From Scytalidium lignicola (lineage: Eukaryota > Ascomycota > Leotiomycetes), in NCBI GenBank assembly GCA_002812745.2, contig NCSJ02000004.1, positions 1-64,000 of the forward strand: a stretch of DNA of 64,000 bases. The letters run 5' to 3'. Within the stretch, counting starts at the first letter, position 1, and each line of letters opens with the position of its first letter. Positions 55,201 to 64,000 of this stretch are shown here, in pieces. The notes below the pieces were generated by a model that had not been told where the DNA came from, made no database searches, and worked only from the letters and a program-made list of their open reading frames with translations. Made by a program: the position numbers and the translations under genes.

Positions 55201-56531
55201 CCAATCTCTTTTCTCCTTGATGTACCTGACTCTTCACCATTCAATCATCAATAACTAAGCCATGTCGGACGAGAAGGACTTGGTACGGTTGGGTCCCGCG
55301 GTTGGCAGCAGAGCCACTCAGAATCCCATGATTCCAAATTCAGTATCAAATAATTACAGTACCGTAATGGTTTCCGTCACTAGCCTTGTCGCCATCATTA
55401 GCATCATCTACAACTGGCCCCGCAGGATCTGTACCCGTACCACGAGTACTCCAGCACCGAAAGCAAATTTTTGGCTGCGGAAATCCCCCCTGGGTTGAAA
55501 GGGGACCCCGCCAGCAGGGCGCGTTCTGGGTTCGTCGAACCCTCGGATCGCCGAAAATTTGCTTGCCAACAGGCCAAAAAAATAAATCCCTCATACAGAC
55601 CGAAGCCTTTCGCGGGTCTGGTCGACCAAGCAGCACCACAGCAGCGAGCAATGGCTCCTGTATACGAACACTAAAAGCGCGATCTTGCGCAATCAGCAGC
55701 CTGCTGCACTTCTCAGGCCTGCTGCGCTGCTACACCGCACGCGTGGTGCTAGAGACGTATTGTCTGTCTGCGTGCTAGGGTTCGAGCTGCAGGATTATGA
55801 TATATATCTTGGTCTGGCATGGCCTGGTACGGGGGAAGTGGTATTGGTATTGGTATTTGTACTGGCACTGCTCGTCCTCGTAAGGGATGAAGATGTCGAG
55901 TCTTCTCTAAAGGCCGGCACTGTCCCCAGCGGGCAACCATCTATCCATCCATCCATCCACCAAGAGAGGGTCCAGTAGTGACATCCGTTTGTTGTTATTG
56001 ATTGACCTGCCCGCGACGGATCTAGTGACCACTGAGCAGCGACGACGGCGCCAGCAGAACGGACAATAATTACAGTAATAAGGGCTTTGGATCTCTCGTT
56101 TTCCGTCGCCTCTTCTTTAGCGGAGCATCAACGAACGAAAAGCGCATTATATAAGCTTGGGGCTACCGCCTGAGCCACCACCCAGGAAAACTAGGAATTG
56201 CCCCCCCACCACAATTTGCACCCACTGCCAAGGTCGACCTGCTCACGTCTCCCTCTCTCTCCTTCACCAGCTCTCTCTTCCATCTTACGGTTTTCCCTTT
56301 CATATAACTTCCCCAGCAGCTTCCTGTTGCCAGCCAAAAAGCTCGACCTTGCGATTTTGTCTCCCGACATTGACCACCGTACGGGCATTTGCCCACACCG
56401 CCTAGGCNGGCCCCTCCTGCTCTCACGACTGAATATCAACTGCGAGCTCGAATCCTTGCAGCTCGCGCGTTTCCAACATCACCCTTCTCCTACGACCATA
56501 CCATCGTGCACACGACCCGATCACAGCAGCC
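52290..56531. other. Long gene-free region between forkhead and kinase genes
   Basis: About 4.2 kb. It contains the forkhead 3' UTR, N bases at 53257, 54057 and 56407, a cluster of GTAC tetramers (53965-54013), G/T-rich sequence around 54.1-54.6 kb, a possible small inverted-repeat element (55461-55564) and, near 56,220-56,340, a pyrimidine-rich stretch likely to be the kinase transcription start. Open frames up to 148 codons (54283-54729 minus) are low complexity and not supported. Confidence 0.5.
55461..55564. mobile_element. Possible MITE-like element with 15-bp terminal inverted repeats
   Basis: AAGCAAATTTTTGGC at 55461-55475 is matched by GCCGAAAATTTGCTT at 55550-55564 (14 of 15 paired). 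The 104-base unit has no coding capacity. I see no clear target-site duplication, so it may instead be a chance or structural inverted repeat. Confidence 0.3.
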
Positions 56532-58173
56532 ATGACTACGGTTGCTTCACCACCACCAGAGCCAACACTGGTCTCAAAGCCTTCTCCATCATCGTCGGTG
56601 CCTTCATCAACCGTTTCATCTCCCCAGACTCGTCCTGTCACTGGAATAAATGGCGTCGCTTCTCCCAGTATCGAGAATCTCAACGTCAACGGTAACACTG
56701 CGCCACCCGCACAGCCACACCTCAAGCCGCTCTCGTCCACGGGAACCCCTCCAGAGAAACCGTCGATGACAAAGCGTATCACTCGAATGTTCTCTACCAA
56801 GGATGCCATGAGATCAGATGCCAGTATAAGTTCGCAACCTCAGAAGTCGCCATCTTTACAACCTGAGTTGGCCACCTCTACCACCCCTCCCAAGCAGCCG
56901 AACCCCCCTTCGCGCAAGGCCTCCATCACCGACAAACCACCCATGGCAGCTCCACCTAAGGAAAAGAAGGCACCCGCAACTGCGACCACAACATGGCAGA
57001 GATATACTGTGAACCCGAACGTCCAGGGTAGCCATGAGCACCACCTCAAGAGCGCGAAGAGGCAGGAGAAGCTGTCGGATATGTTTCGGAATGTCATCAG
57101 TGGCAAGGCGAAGAATGTCGATCATCATGACGGCGAGCAGCAGCTTTCCCTCATGTCGTCCTGGGTCGACCAGTTGAAGCTTGAGCGGGATAACTTGGCG
57201 ACGGACAAGAAAGGTGGCCCAAATGCTTCCGCGACGTTGGTCGAGAAATATGGAAAATGCCAAGAGATTGTGGGGCGTGGGGCGTTTGGTATTGTTAGGA
57301 TATCGCACAAAAAGGTGGAAAACGGAGCTGGAGAGCAACTATACGCTGTTAAAGAGTTCCGGCGTCGACCAGACGAAAACGAGAAGAAGTATAGCAAGAG
57401 ATTGACGTCCGAGTTCTGCATATCATCCTCCTTGCGACACCCGAATGTCATTCACACACTCGATCTCCTCCAGGATTCCAAAGGCGACTACTGCGAGGTC
57501 ATGGAGTACTGCGCTGGCGGAGATCTTTATACCCTCGTTCTCGCAGCTGGCAAGCTCGAGGTCAACGAAGCTGACTGCTACTTCAAGCAGATGATGCGTG
57601 GTGTCGAGTACATGCACGAGATGGGCGTGGCACACAGGGACTTAAAACCGGAAAACCTCCTCCTTACGACTCATGGGTCCCTTAAGATCACCGATTTCGG
57701 TAATGGTGAATGCTTTCGAATGGCTTGGGAATCCGATCCCCACCCGGTCTCCGGTTTATGTGGCTCAGCACCTTACATTGCGCCCGAAGAATACATAGAC
57801 AAAGAATTCGATGCTCGTGCTGTGGATGTCTGGGCAACTGGTGTAATCTATATGGCTATGAGAACAGGCCGTCATCTTTGGCGTGTCGCTAAGAAGGATG
57901 AAGACGAATTCTATGAGAGATATCTAGAAGGAAGAAGAGACGAGGAAGGTTATGCTCCTATTGAATCATTGCATCGGGTGAGTTTCTCTATTTTCTTGAG
58001 AAGTTTTGAAATGACAGCTACTAACAATGTACCTTGTTAAGGCACGATGTCGAAATGTCATTTACTCAATCCTTGACCCGAACCCGAGTCGACGTATCAC
58101 CGCTTCCCAAGTCCTCAAATCCGAATGGGGACGAGAGATAAAACTGTGTAAAGCAGGTGAAGAAGGTCTCTAA
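56532..58173 (+). CDS. SAT4: Serine/threonine protein kinase, SAT4/HAL4 family
   Basis: Fungal NPR/HAL-type kinase; yeast Sat4/Hal4 stabilises plasma-membrane nutrient and K+ transporters and affects salt tolerance. Exons 56532-57977 and 58042-58173 give 525 residues. Residues 1-235 are disordered, rich in Pro/Ser/Thr, with a basic MTKRITRMFSTKDAM segment near 79-93. The kinase domain begins near 240 (YGKCQEIVGRGAFGIVRI) with Gly loop GRGAFG, catalytic Lys in YAVKEF (274), HRDLKPEN (369-376), DFG (388-390), and APEEY activation-end. The substrate-binding MEYCAGGDLYTLV and the activation segment GLCGSAPYIAPEEYIDKEFD are typical of the family. The last exon completes the C-lobe (ILDPNPSRRITASQVLKSEW). 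All catalytic residues are present. Which of SAT4/HAL5/RTK-type it equals cannot be settled by eye. Confidence 0.93.
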
Positions 58174-58810
58174 CAGTATCCGCTGGGAGGCAAGTTTAAT
58201 TAGGGGAGAGTGTGTTACAACGCAGCTGATCCAATAAAACATGAAAAGCCACCTTCCTTACGGATTCTAAAAATCCATATCGAACCTGTCGACCAGCGAA
58301 CTTTACTGTATTTTTTTTGAGAACCTTTTTCTTTCATGTTATAACAGTTGATGGCGATGTCGCCGCAGCAGTGGTGTTCTCCTTGAGGGGGAAAAAAATT
58401 CCGGTTGGGCGTTTTTGGCAGTTTTTGGTGAAAGACACAATTAGCAGCAGAATTTTGGCGTTTACGGAAACGGTGTCTAGGGAGATTTTGTTTTTGTATC
58501 TATTCAGAGGGGATTTCAGTCCCCCATTTGATAACAACTCAGTTAAATCATAGCGATCGGAGGAAAACTTTTCAGTTAGGGGACAGAACGGAGGAACCAT
58601 TTCTCATGGCGGGAACAAATAACTGCAATAGATCGTTGGGGAGAGGGAGGATGTTTTTAATAACTTGGGTGGTCGTTCTACCCCCTTCAATATTTTAACC
58701 TTTTTTCACTTCTCTTCTTCTTGCCAAGTATTCTATTCTTTTGTTATACTTGCTCTTAGTTACGTCTAAAGTCGAAACCAATTCGCAGGCATCTTTTTTT
58801 TNGGTATTGT

Positions 58811-58850
58811 TTTTGCGTTTTGCGTTTTGCGTTTTGCGTTTTGCGTTTTG
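58811..58850. repeat. Heptamer tandem repeat, TTTTGCG x5.7
   Basis: Five perfect TTTTGCG units followed by TTTTG, about 640 bases after the kinase stop codon. Confidence 0.9.
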
Positions 58851-59149
58851 TTTCAAGCAGAAATTCTCAAATGCACCCGGCTAAAGCGTCCCTTGTTTTG
58901 CATCAACTCTAGTCCAGTCATAGCATGATAAGGTTCTTTAAACTGTTTTATTCTGGGTCTTTTTTCGAGCGGGCGTACCTTTTTGGGTGGGGGCGGGAGG
59001 ATTCAAGTTGGAGTCTTTTTAGTTTTCTATTTTCTGACTTGCAATGACAACGAAATACTGCGTCTTGCTCCCTTGGTGGTTTCGCCTTTTTGATAAGGGA
59101 GGGTTGGTTGGTTAGTTAGTTGGTTGGGATGGAGGAAATTCTGGGATCT

Positions 59150-59171
59150 GGTATGGTATGGTATGGTATGG
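59150..59171. repeat. GGTAT pentamer run
   Basis: Four consecutive GGTAT units in non-coding sequence, preceded by GGTTGGTTGGTTAGTTAGTT-like sequence. Confidence 0.8.
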
Positions 59172-60337
59172 AAATCATAGTGGTGTGGGTGGAATGCCTA
59201 TCGTCAAACTTGGACATAATATCTCATCTCTACCTTTTGGGAGGCGGGTCTCTTTGTAGATAGACATGTCGGATCTCTCTCTCTCTATTTCTCTACTATG
59301 AGGAGTGATATAGGGGAGGGTTAAGTCAAAGGAGGGGCTGGTGACTAGTCATTTTTGTTGATGGTGGTTGAATGCAGAGAGAAGAGACATAGAAGATGTT
59401 TATTAATTGGAGAGATGAATCATGGAGAAATAAAATAAGAAGTAAGACATATGAGCTCAAATTCTAAGTTAGTGTGCAGTGAGCCTATTATTGCAGTACA
59501 ACAAATGTATAGATTAGAAACATCCTGGTTGAAAATAAAGAGCGCTAGTATTAAATGTATATCTGTGCCCTGGCGCGTTTGAGACCTAGCATACATATTC
59601 ACACACTACCTACCCTAATAGAGGGAATTTTCTCACAGCTCTGCTCTAGGATCGATGATAACTTTTAACTTCAGCACACACAATTGGAAATTTCGAACTT
59701 TGAGCAGTATTTTTTTCATATACCATAATAATAAGATACATGATGGACGTAGACACACAAGTGCCTCCATCTGATATCACATTAACTCCCTCCATGCGCC
59801 CATTAGAGTTATCCAAAAAGGAAAAAGAAGAAAAAAAGAGTAGAAAAGACATGGAGTAAGACATCAAAGCATATATCCCAATCCGTTAGAACGCCCATCC
59901 TCAAGTACCGAGTATCCCCTCCGTACCATTACACATTTCTCGACCCAGCCCGAGAGTCCCCTGTGTCCCATCCTCCCTATTCTTCGTGTATATCTTTTAA
60001 AGATAAGAAGTCAAAACCAAGCGAAAAAAAGGTAGTAAAAANGAATGTAACACGGCGGGCTAAAAAGAAAAACCAAAGAAGTAGCAGGCTAGGTGCAAAA
60101 AAGCAAGTATTAGATCTGCCTCGTTTGTGGTCCGACGTGGCTTAATGTTTGCAGAGAATATTCCTGACAAGGCCGAGGAAAATGCTCAAGTGAATAAAAC
60201 GCTCGCTTCATTCCGAAGAATATTGCAACAAGAAAGGATGGCGATATTCCAGAGCCTCTGGATAAGCTACTGGCTGCGACTAGAGAAAGGCTCTCAAAAG
60301 AAAATGGGATAAAGAATGAAGGCATTCAAAAGTTAGA

Positions 60338-61735
60338 TCAAGAGTGGAAGAGGTCCCATGCACGAGCGCAGAGAGCCATAAATTCTTCTTTTTTCTTTTG
60401 CTGGGTAGTTGGGCTGTCCCGTCCTTCTCCAAAAGGTCCTCGCCTCGATGTTGGCGGTCCGTTTCCGAGAGGTGGGCTGCCTCCGTCTTCGTATTCCGCT
60501 CGGGTACGCCGCCTGCTACCACCACTGCGGCTAGTTTCTCCGTATTTCACGCCATTCCCAGTTAACGGCGATGGAGGCGTTGGTGGCTGGTGACCTCCAT
60601 AGTGAACAAGCTTTGGTAAGAGTTCTGGTCTACCTCCTGAAAGCTCGACCTGTGCATCTTCCGCAGAGCGATATTCACGAGGTCGTGCAGACTGTGGCTG
60701 GTTATTTGACCCGTGTCCCGGAGACGGGAAGTTGGTTCTCGAATTAGAATGAGACGAATTCGAGGCTGATCCGGAGTTCTGGAAAAAGGTCCTGCCGGCG
60801 TCACGATGAGAACCAAGGCCTTCCGAGGCAAATACATCGGTAATTGGTGGTAGACGGTTGCTCGTCTGTGTAGCTGGAACATGGTGGATGTGAGAAGTGT
60901 TGGAGAGATTAGACGGCTGGTTTGCAACATGACGGGTTAGGGGATGTGGCTGGTATCGTCCAGTGAAAGTCTGATTGAGTGGAGCAGACTGGATGACCCT
61001 CTCGTTGGCGAATTGCTCATGTGAAGGGGCCACAATGCTCAATCCTGGAGGCGCCTTCCTCCTCGATGAGTTGGGGGGTTTTATGCCCAGAGTTCCAAAT
61101 TCCTTCTCTTTTGCACTTTCTACAGGAGCATCACTGGGCCGGGCGCTCTGCTGTAATCTCGACTCAATGAGTTGTCGTTGCTGCTCGCGTACGGAGATAC
61201 TACGTTGTAATTGTTCCCTCATCGTGGGATCTTGTGTAACAAATCCCGGGGAAAGACACGCCAATCCAACGTCATGAATGGCAAGTCCACCACTTTCTCT
61301 GGAGGTCAACGGTCCACCTGCCGTTCTTGCCCCGCTCGCACTTGCACCCGCGGTGTTCTTCGAAAGATCCAACTTTCGAGGTCGGTGTCGAGCCGTTGGA
61401 AGATCTGGCGAGGATGGCGGCTCCTTCTTCACGATAATTTTAGGCGGCCCAGCACCTCGAGCCCTGTTAGAAGCAAGATTCTGGATCAGTAATTGAACTT
61501 GTAAAACTGTCGAATGCAATTGAAAACTCGGGACGTACGCATTTGGAGATGTGGTTTTGGCTGGTGTTGACTTGGGGCTTTTGCTGCCCGTACGCTGTGC
61601 TGACANGTTCGGGGTCGCCGCGGCAGAAGGGAGCTGCGCTGGAGGAGAGCTGGAAGGTGCTGAAGGAGCGATATCAACGAAAGACGGCCGCTCATGAGGC
61701 ACTGGCGACGGCGCCATTGCGATGGCGGTGGTCAT
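60338..61735 (-). CDS. Proline/serine-rich fungal protein, function unknown
   Basis: Exons 61539-61735 and 60338-61463 give 440 residues; the intron 61464-61538 (75 nt, GTACGT donor, TAACAG acceptor) is stop-free and a multiple of three, so it can be missed. I do not recognise the family. It is largely disordered and Ser/Pro/Arg-rich, with three ordered-looking parts: the start (PHERPSFVDIAPSAPSSSPP), a charged helix MREQLQRSISVREQQRQLIE followed by SRLQQ near residue 150, and the C-terminal FMALCARAWDLFHS, which looks like a short conserved interaction motif. A KKEPPSSPD segment suggests a nuclear or phospho-regulated protein, as inference. The base at 61606 is N within codon NTG; here the N must count as a real base for the frame to hold. 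An in-frame ATG at 61846 would add 37 residues. Confidence 0.72.
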   Translation of the reverse strand: MTTAIAMAPSPVPHERPSFVDIAPSAPSSSPPAQLPSAAATPNXSAQRTGSKSPKSTPAKTTSPNAYVPSFQLHSTVLQVQLLIQNLASNRARGAGPPKIIVKKEPPSSPDLPTARHRPRKLDLSKNTAGASASGARTAGGPLTSRESGGLAIHDVGLACLSPGFVTQDPTMREQLQRSISVREQQRQLIESRLQQSARPSDAPVESAKEKEFGTLGIKPPNSSRRKAPPGLSIVAPSHEQFANERVIQSAPLNQTFTGRYQPHPLTRHVANQPSNLSNTSHIHHVPATQTSNRLPPITDVFASEGLGSHRDAGRTFFQNSGSASNSSHSNSRTNFPSPGHGSNNQPQSARPREYRSAEDAQVELSGGRPELLPKLVHYGGHQPPTPPSPLTGNGVKYGETSRSGGSRRRTRAEYEDGGSPPLGNGPPTSRRGPFGEGRDSPTTQQKKKEEFMALCARAWDLFHS

Positions 61736-64000
61736 ATTGGGCCTCGGGGGGGAGGGGAGGATTGAGATTTGTGCAAATGAGACTCGTAGAATAAAGCTGG
61801 TCGCTTGGCGATGCACGGGTACCCTCGTGAGCTTCCTTTGGCTCACACACTTCTGATATGCGATACGAGAAATTCACAGTGCTTTTGGATTCTTCGATGC
61901 TGAGTTCTAGTGCACAGTCTGTGTGATGTTTTCTTCTTTTAACGAGCGACTTGGTGTCACCATTCCCAGACCTGAGTGATCAGTTGTTCAGCGGGCGACG
62001 GGGGTGGGCGGGGGGGTTGTGTGTGGAGGTTGAGCTGGCGGCTAGAGACCTGTACCTGCCTGCTGTGCCGGTTGCGCGGTGAGCCGATCACGAAAGGTGC
62101 GTGCAGTAGGTTATTTGGTGACCAGAAGAGACCGACAAGTGGAACAGAACAGGAAGAAAATCAAAAATGACGGTGGGAGAGCGTCGTAAAGGGCTGCTTA
62201 AGAAGCGTGGCCGGTGAGGTGTTGACGGAGAGGAGGAGGATGAGAAGAAGAAAAGAGAAAAGAAGACACCAAGAGGGACCAACGGAACAAGAGGATAGCG
62301 ACGACAAGATGGAGGCTTCTGAAGTGGTTTTAGGTGTTTCAGAGATCAATACTTTGGGGACTTTCGTATTGAGCAAATCGAGCCAGCGGGCCAGGACTCG
62401 AGCCGGGGGGGGAATTCTGCGTGGTCCAGGGTCCCGGTCCTGAAGTCATGGCGCCCTGTGTTGGATCGCCTCTTAGCGCGACACGGGGGGTTTTGGGGCA
62501 GAACGATGCGCGATCGCAGCTGTCCCGTGAGCACCAATCACTGCAACAAGAGGGCAACAAGAGGGGGGCAATTTTACGAAAGGGACTGGAGCAAGCAAAA
62601 TGCACAAAAGATGGAAGAAGAGGAAGAGTAGGAAAAGAAGAAAAAGGAAAACAAAGAAAACAAAGGAAGAAGAAGAAAGAAAAAACACATTGAGTCACCA
62701 TGTGCTTCAGACCTTTGATCGATCTCTCTCACCAGTGGAGATGCGAAGAGCAAAAGAGGCAAGAGGGGAAAAGGGAAGGGAGTGATGCTCCACCAGGATC
62801 TCGAACTGCAAAAGGCAATCCCTCTATTCCTGGCATTTTATTAACTACACACGCTACAGCATTACTGCCGCAGGTTATGTGGATCAAACAACGCGCGCTC
62901 GTCAAAACCCTTTGCATCTGATTTATTATTCTCCATCTCAGCTTCATCATCTGTTTGCCCTTGCCCTATCAGCCCTGTACGGAGCTGTTTTGATGACGGC
63001 GACGACTTGGCTTGCTGACATTGCTGTACAGAACGGGGTTCAAATACAGTACAATAAATAAATAAATACAGTAATACTCCGTACAGATCTGTGAGATGAA
63101 TCCAACTCCAATGAAGCAACAGTAAAAACTAGGTTTATATGTGGCGTTTCAAGGGCTACCTGGAAACAATCTTGAGATGCACGTGCTGCACAAGTTGCTT
63201 CGCTCAACGTTGCAAAAGCTCGTGACACTTGAAGTTTGACGAGCACCTCAAGACGGGTTTGGCTACGGGTAAACTGTAACGTTCAACTAAAAAATTGCCT
63301 CTTTTGTTTGGGCTGTACCCCTCCTTCGGCGTGTCGTCACGTTTCTAAGCAGTTTAAACGCACCCTGGAATCGCATCAAAATCCCCATGATCTTCGGAGA
63401 TTGAGACGATTTAATACCGGTAGTGTTGTTGTTGTGCAGACTGTCGTCTGTGTCGTCTCAGAACGTTGAGAAAACTGCTCGAGATGCGGCACTTTGTGAA
63501 AATCGATAATTTCCCATCCATGCGCGCTACAAGGGTGCGCTGCATCATCTTTTTCCTGCCGAGAATCTGTGCCCGCACTCTGATGGCCACCGTGTTTGGT
63601 GGAGGGGCCCAATGTTTCAACCATGGCGGATTAATCTACATCACACTCTTCATAGGGCACTCACGGCACTGAAATCTCAAGAGATATCAAAACAATTATT
63701 TTTTGTGCAGAATGACAGAATACGTAGTGTGGATCATCCCTAATCCAGAGTACAGGCATTAAACTACGCACAGGAGCTCCAACTGCAATACAGTACAATT
63801 CAAATCCGCGCGCCAACCCTATCGCGTATCGATAGATCAGCAAAGCCTTATGGATTTTTTGGGGGGATCTACATCTCCATCCTAATTCCGTTAGGCATTG
63901 CCAATAAATGGTATCACACAAAAGATCTTTCCACAGATTGAGGAACACATCGTGAAGATCCAGGACTATGAAGAGCGGGAATATCACTCCCACAAATCCT
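61736..64000. other. Upstream region of the 60338 gene to the window edge
   Basis: About 2.26 kb: A/G- and C/T-rich tracts (about 62,200-62,700), an AATA run near 63,053-63,065, a TACTCCGTA word at 63075 with nearby TACAGTA words. Overlapping open frames of 60-120 codons on both strands are low complexity. A 110-codon minus frame at 63661-63993 has no recognised similarity. No gene supported. Confidence 0.5.

Larger units (their letters stand above)
58174..60337. other. Convergent gene-free region with simple repeats
   Basis: About 2.2 kb between two gene ends. Holds the heptamer repeat at 58811, a GGTAT run at 59150, GGTT-like runs near 59,100, T/A homopolymers and N bases at 58802 and 60042. 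No gene supported. Confidence 0.55.

Noticed and set aside
55262..55498. 78-codon plus-strand frame starting MSDEKD
   Set aside because: Plausible start but no recognisable family, runs into the inverted-repeat unit and lacks supporting exons.
55528..55545. tRNA T-arm-like GGGTTCGTCGAACCC
   Set aside because: Isolated palindrome with no D arm or anticodon arm in the proper place.
63661..63993. 110-codon minus-strand frame at the right edge
   Set aside because: No domain recognised and composition is unremarkable; could be a chance frame or part of a gene beyond the window, not enough to call.
1..64000. CRISPR array, prophage or bacterial-type operon
   Set aside because: No spaced direct repeats or phage genes; splice-site structure shows nuclear fungal DNA.

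Overview
The window is nuclear DNA of a filamentous ascomycete. Genes are split by short introns (mostly 46-75 nt, GTAAGT/GTATGT donors, CTAAC-like branch sites, YAG acceptors), and the proteins are fungal orthologues. The general style fits a Leotiomycete such as the Sclerotiniaceae, but that placement is inference. It is a draft assembly: 14 single N bases are present, most beside A or T runs, and one of them falsely frameshifts an essential gene.

Layout. 0-16.4 kb is gene dense: 3' end of a class V myosin; FAP7 adenylate kinase; HAM1 nucleotide sanitiser; an atypical cytochrome P450; the AMPK/Snf1 beta subunit; a small membrane protein; KAE1 (tRNA t6A); an RKM4-like SET methyltransferase; EPL1 (NuA4); calcineurin B. 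16.4-26.0 kb has no gene I can support: an AT-rich block (about 16.7-18.7 kb) followed by a GC-richer, low-complexity stretch leading to an orphan conserved-looking gene at 26.0 kb. 27.3-29.9 kb is again empty. 29.9-48.2 kb is a second dense block: mitoribosomal uS9m and EF1-gamma from one short divergent promoter, ESS2, PP5/PPT1, POP8, SPT4, KIN17, an RFX transcription factor, YOP1 and MID1. 48.2-64 kb is sparse: an HCM1-like forkhead factor, a SAT4/HAL4-family kinase and a proline/serine-rich protein, each separated by 2-4 kb of non-coding DNA.

How the genes relate. This is mostly chromosomal core housekeeping rather than an operon or biosynthetic cluster. Themes recur: transcription and chromatin (EPL1, SPT4, ESS2, RFX, forkhead), translation and tRNA/rRNA maturation (KAE1, uS9m, EF1-gamma, FAP7, RKM4, POP8), and stress/Ca2+ signalling (calcineurin B, MID1, AMPK beta, PP5, SAT4 kinase). 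Regulatory genes carry long flanks while housekeeping genes sit tail-to-tail or head-to-head within a few hundred bases.

I found no CRISPR array, no intact transposon, no convincing tRNA and no obviously new multi-gene system. The most interesting signals are regulatory: a hairpin with two MluI cell-cycle boxes upstream of the HCM1-like gene together with an overlapping upstream ORF; a potential splice-made two-codon uORF at the RFX gene; a cluster of TTCTAGAA palindromes in the gene-poor region; and two stop-free introns whose length is a multiple of three.
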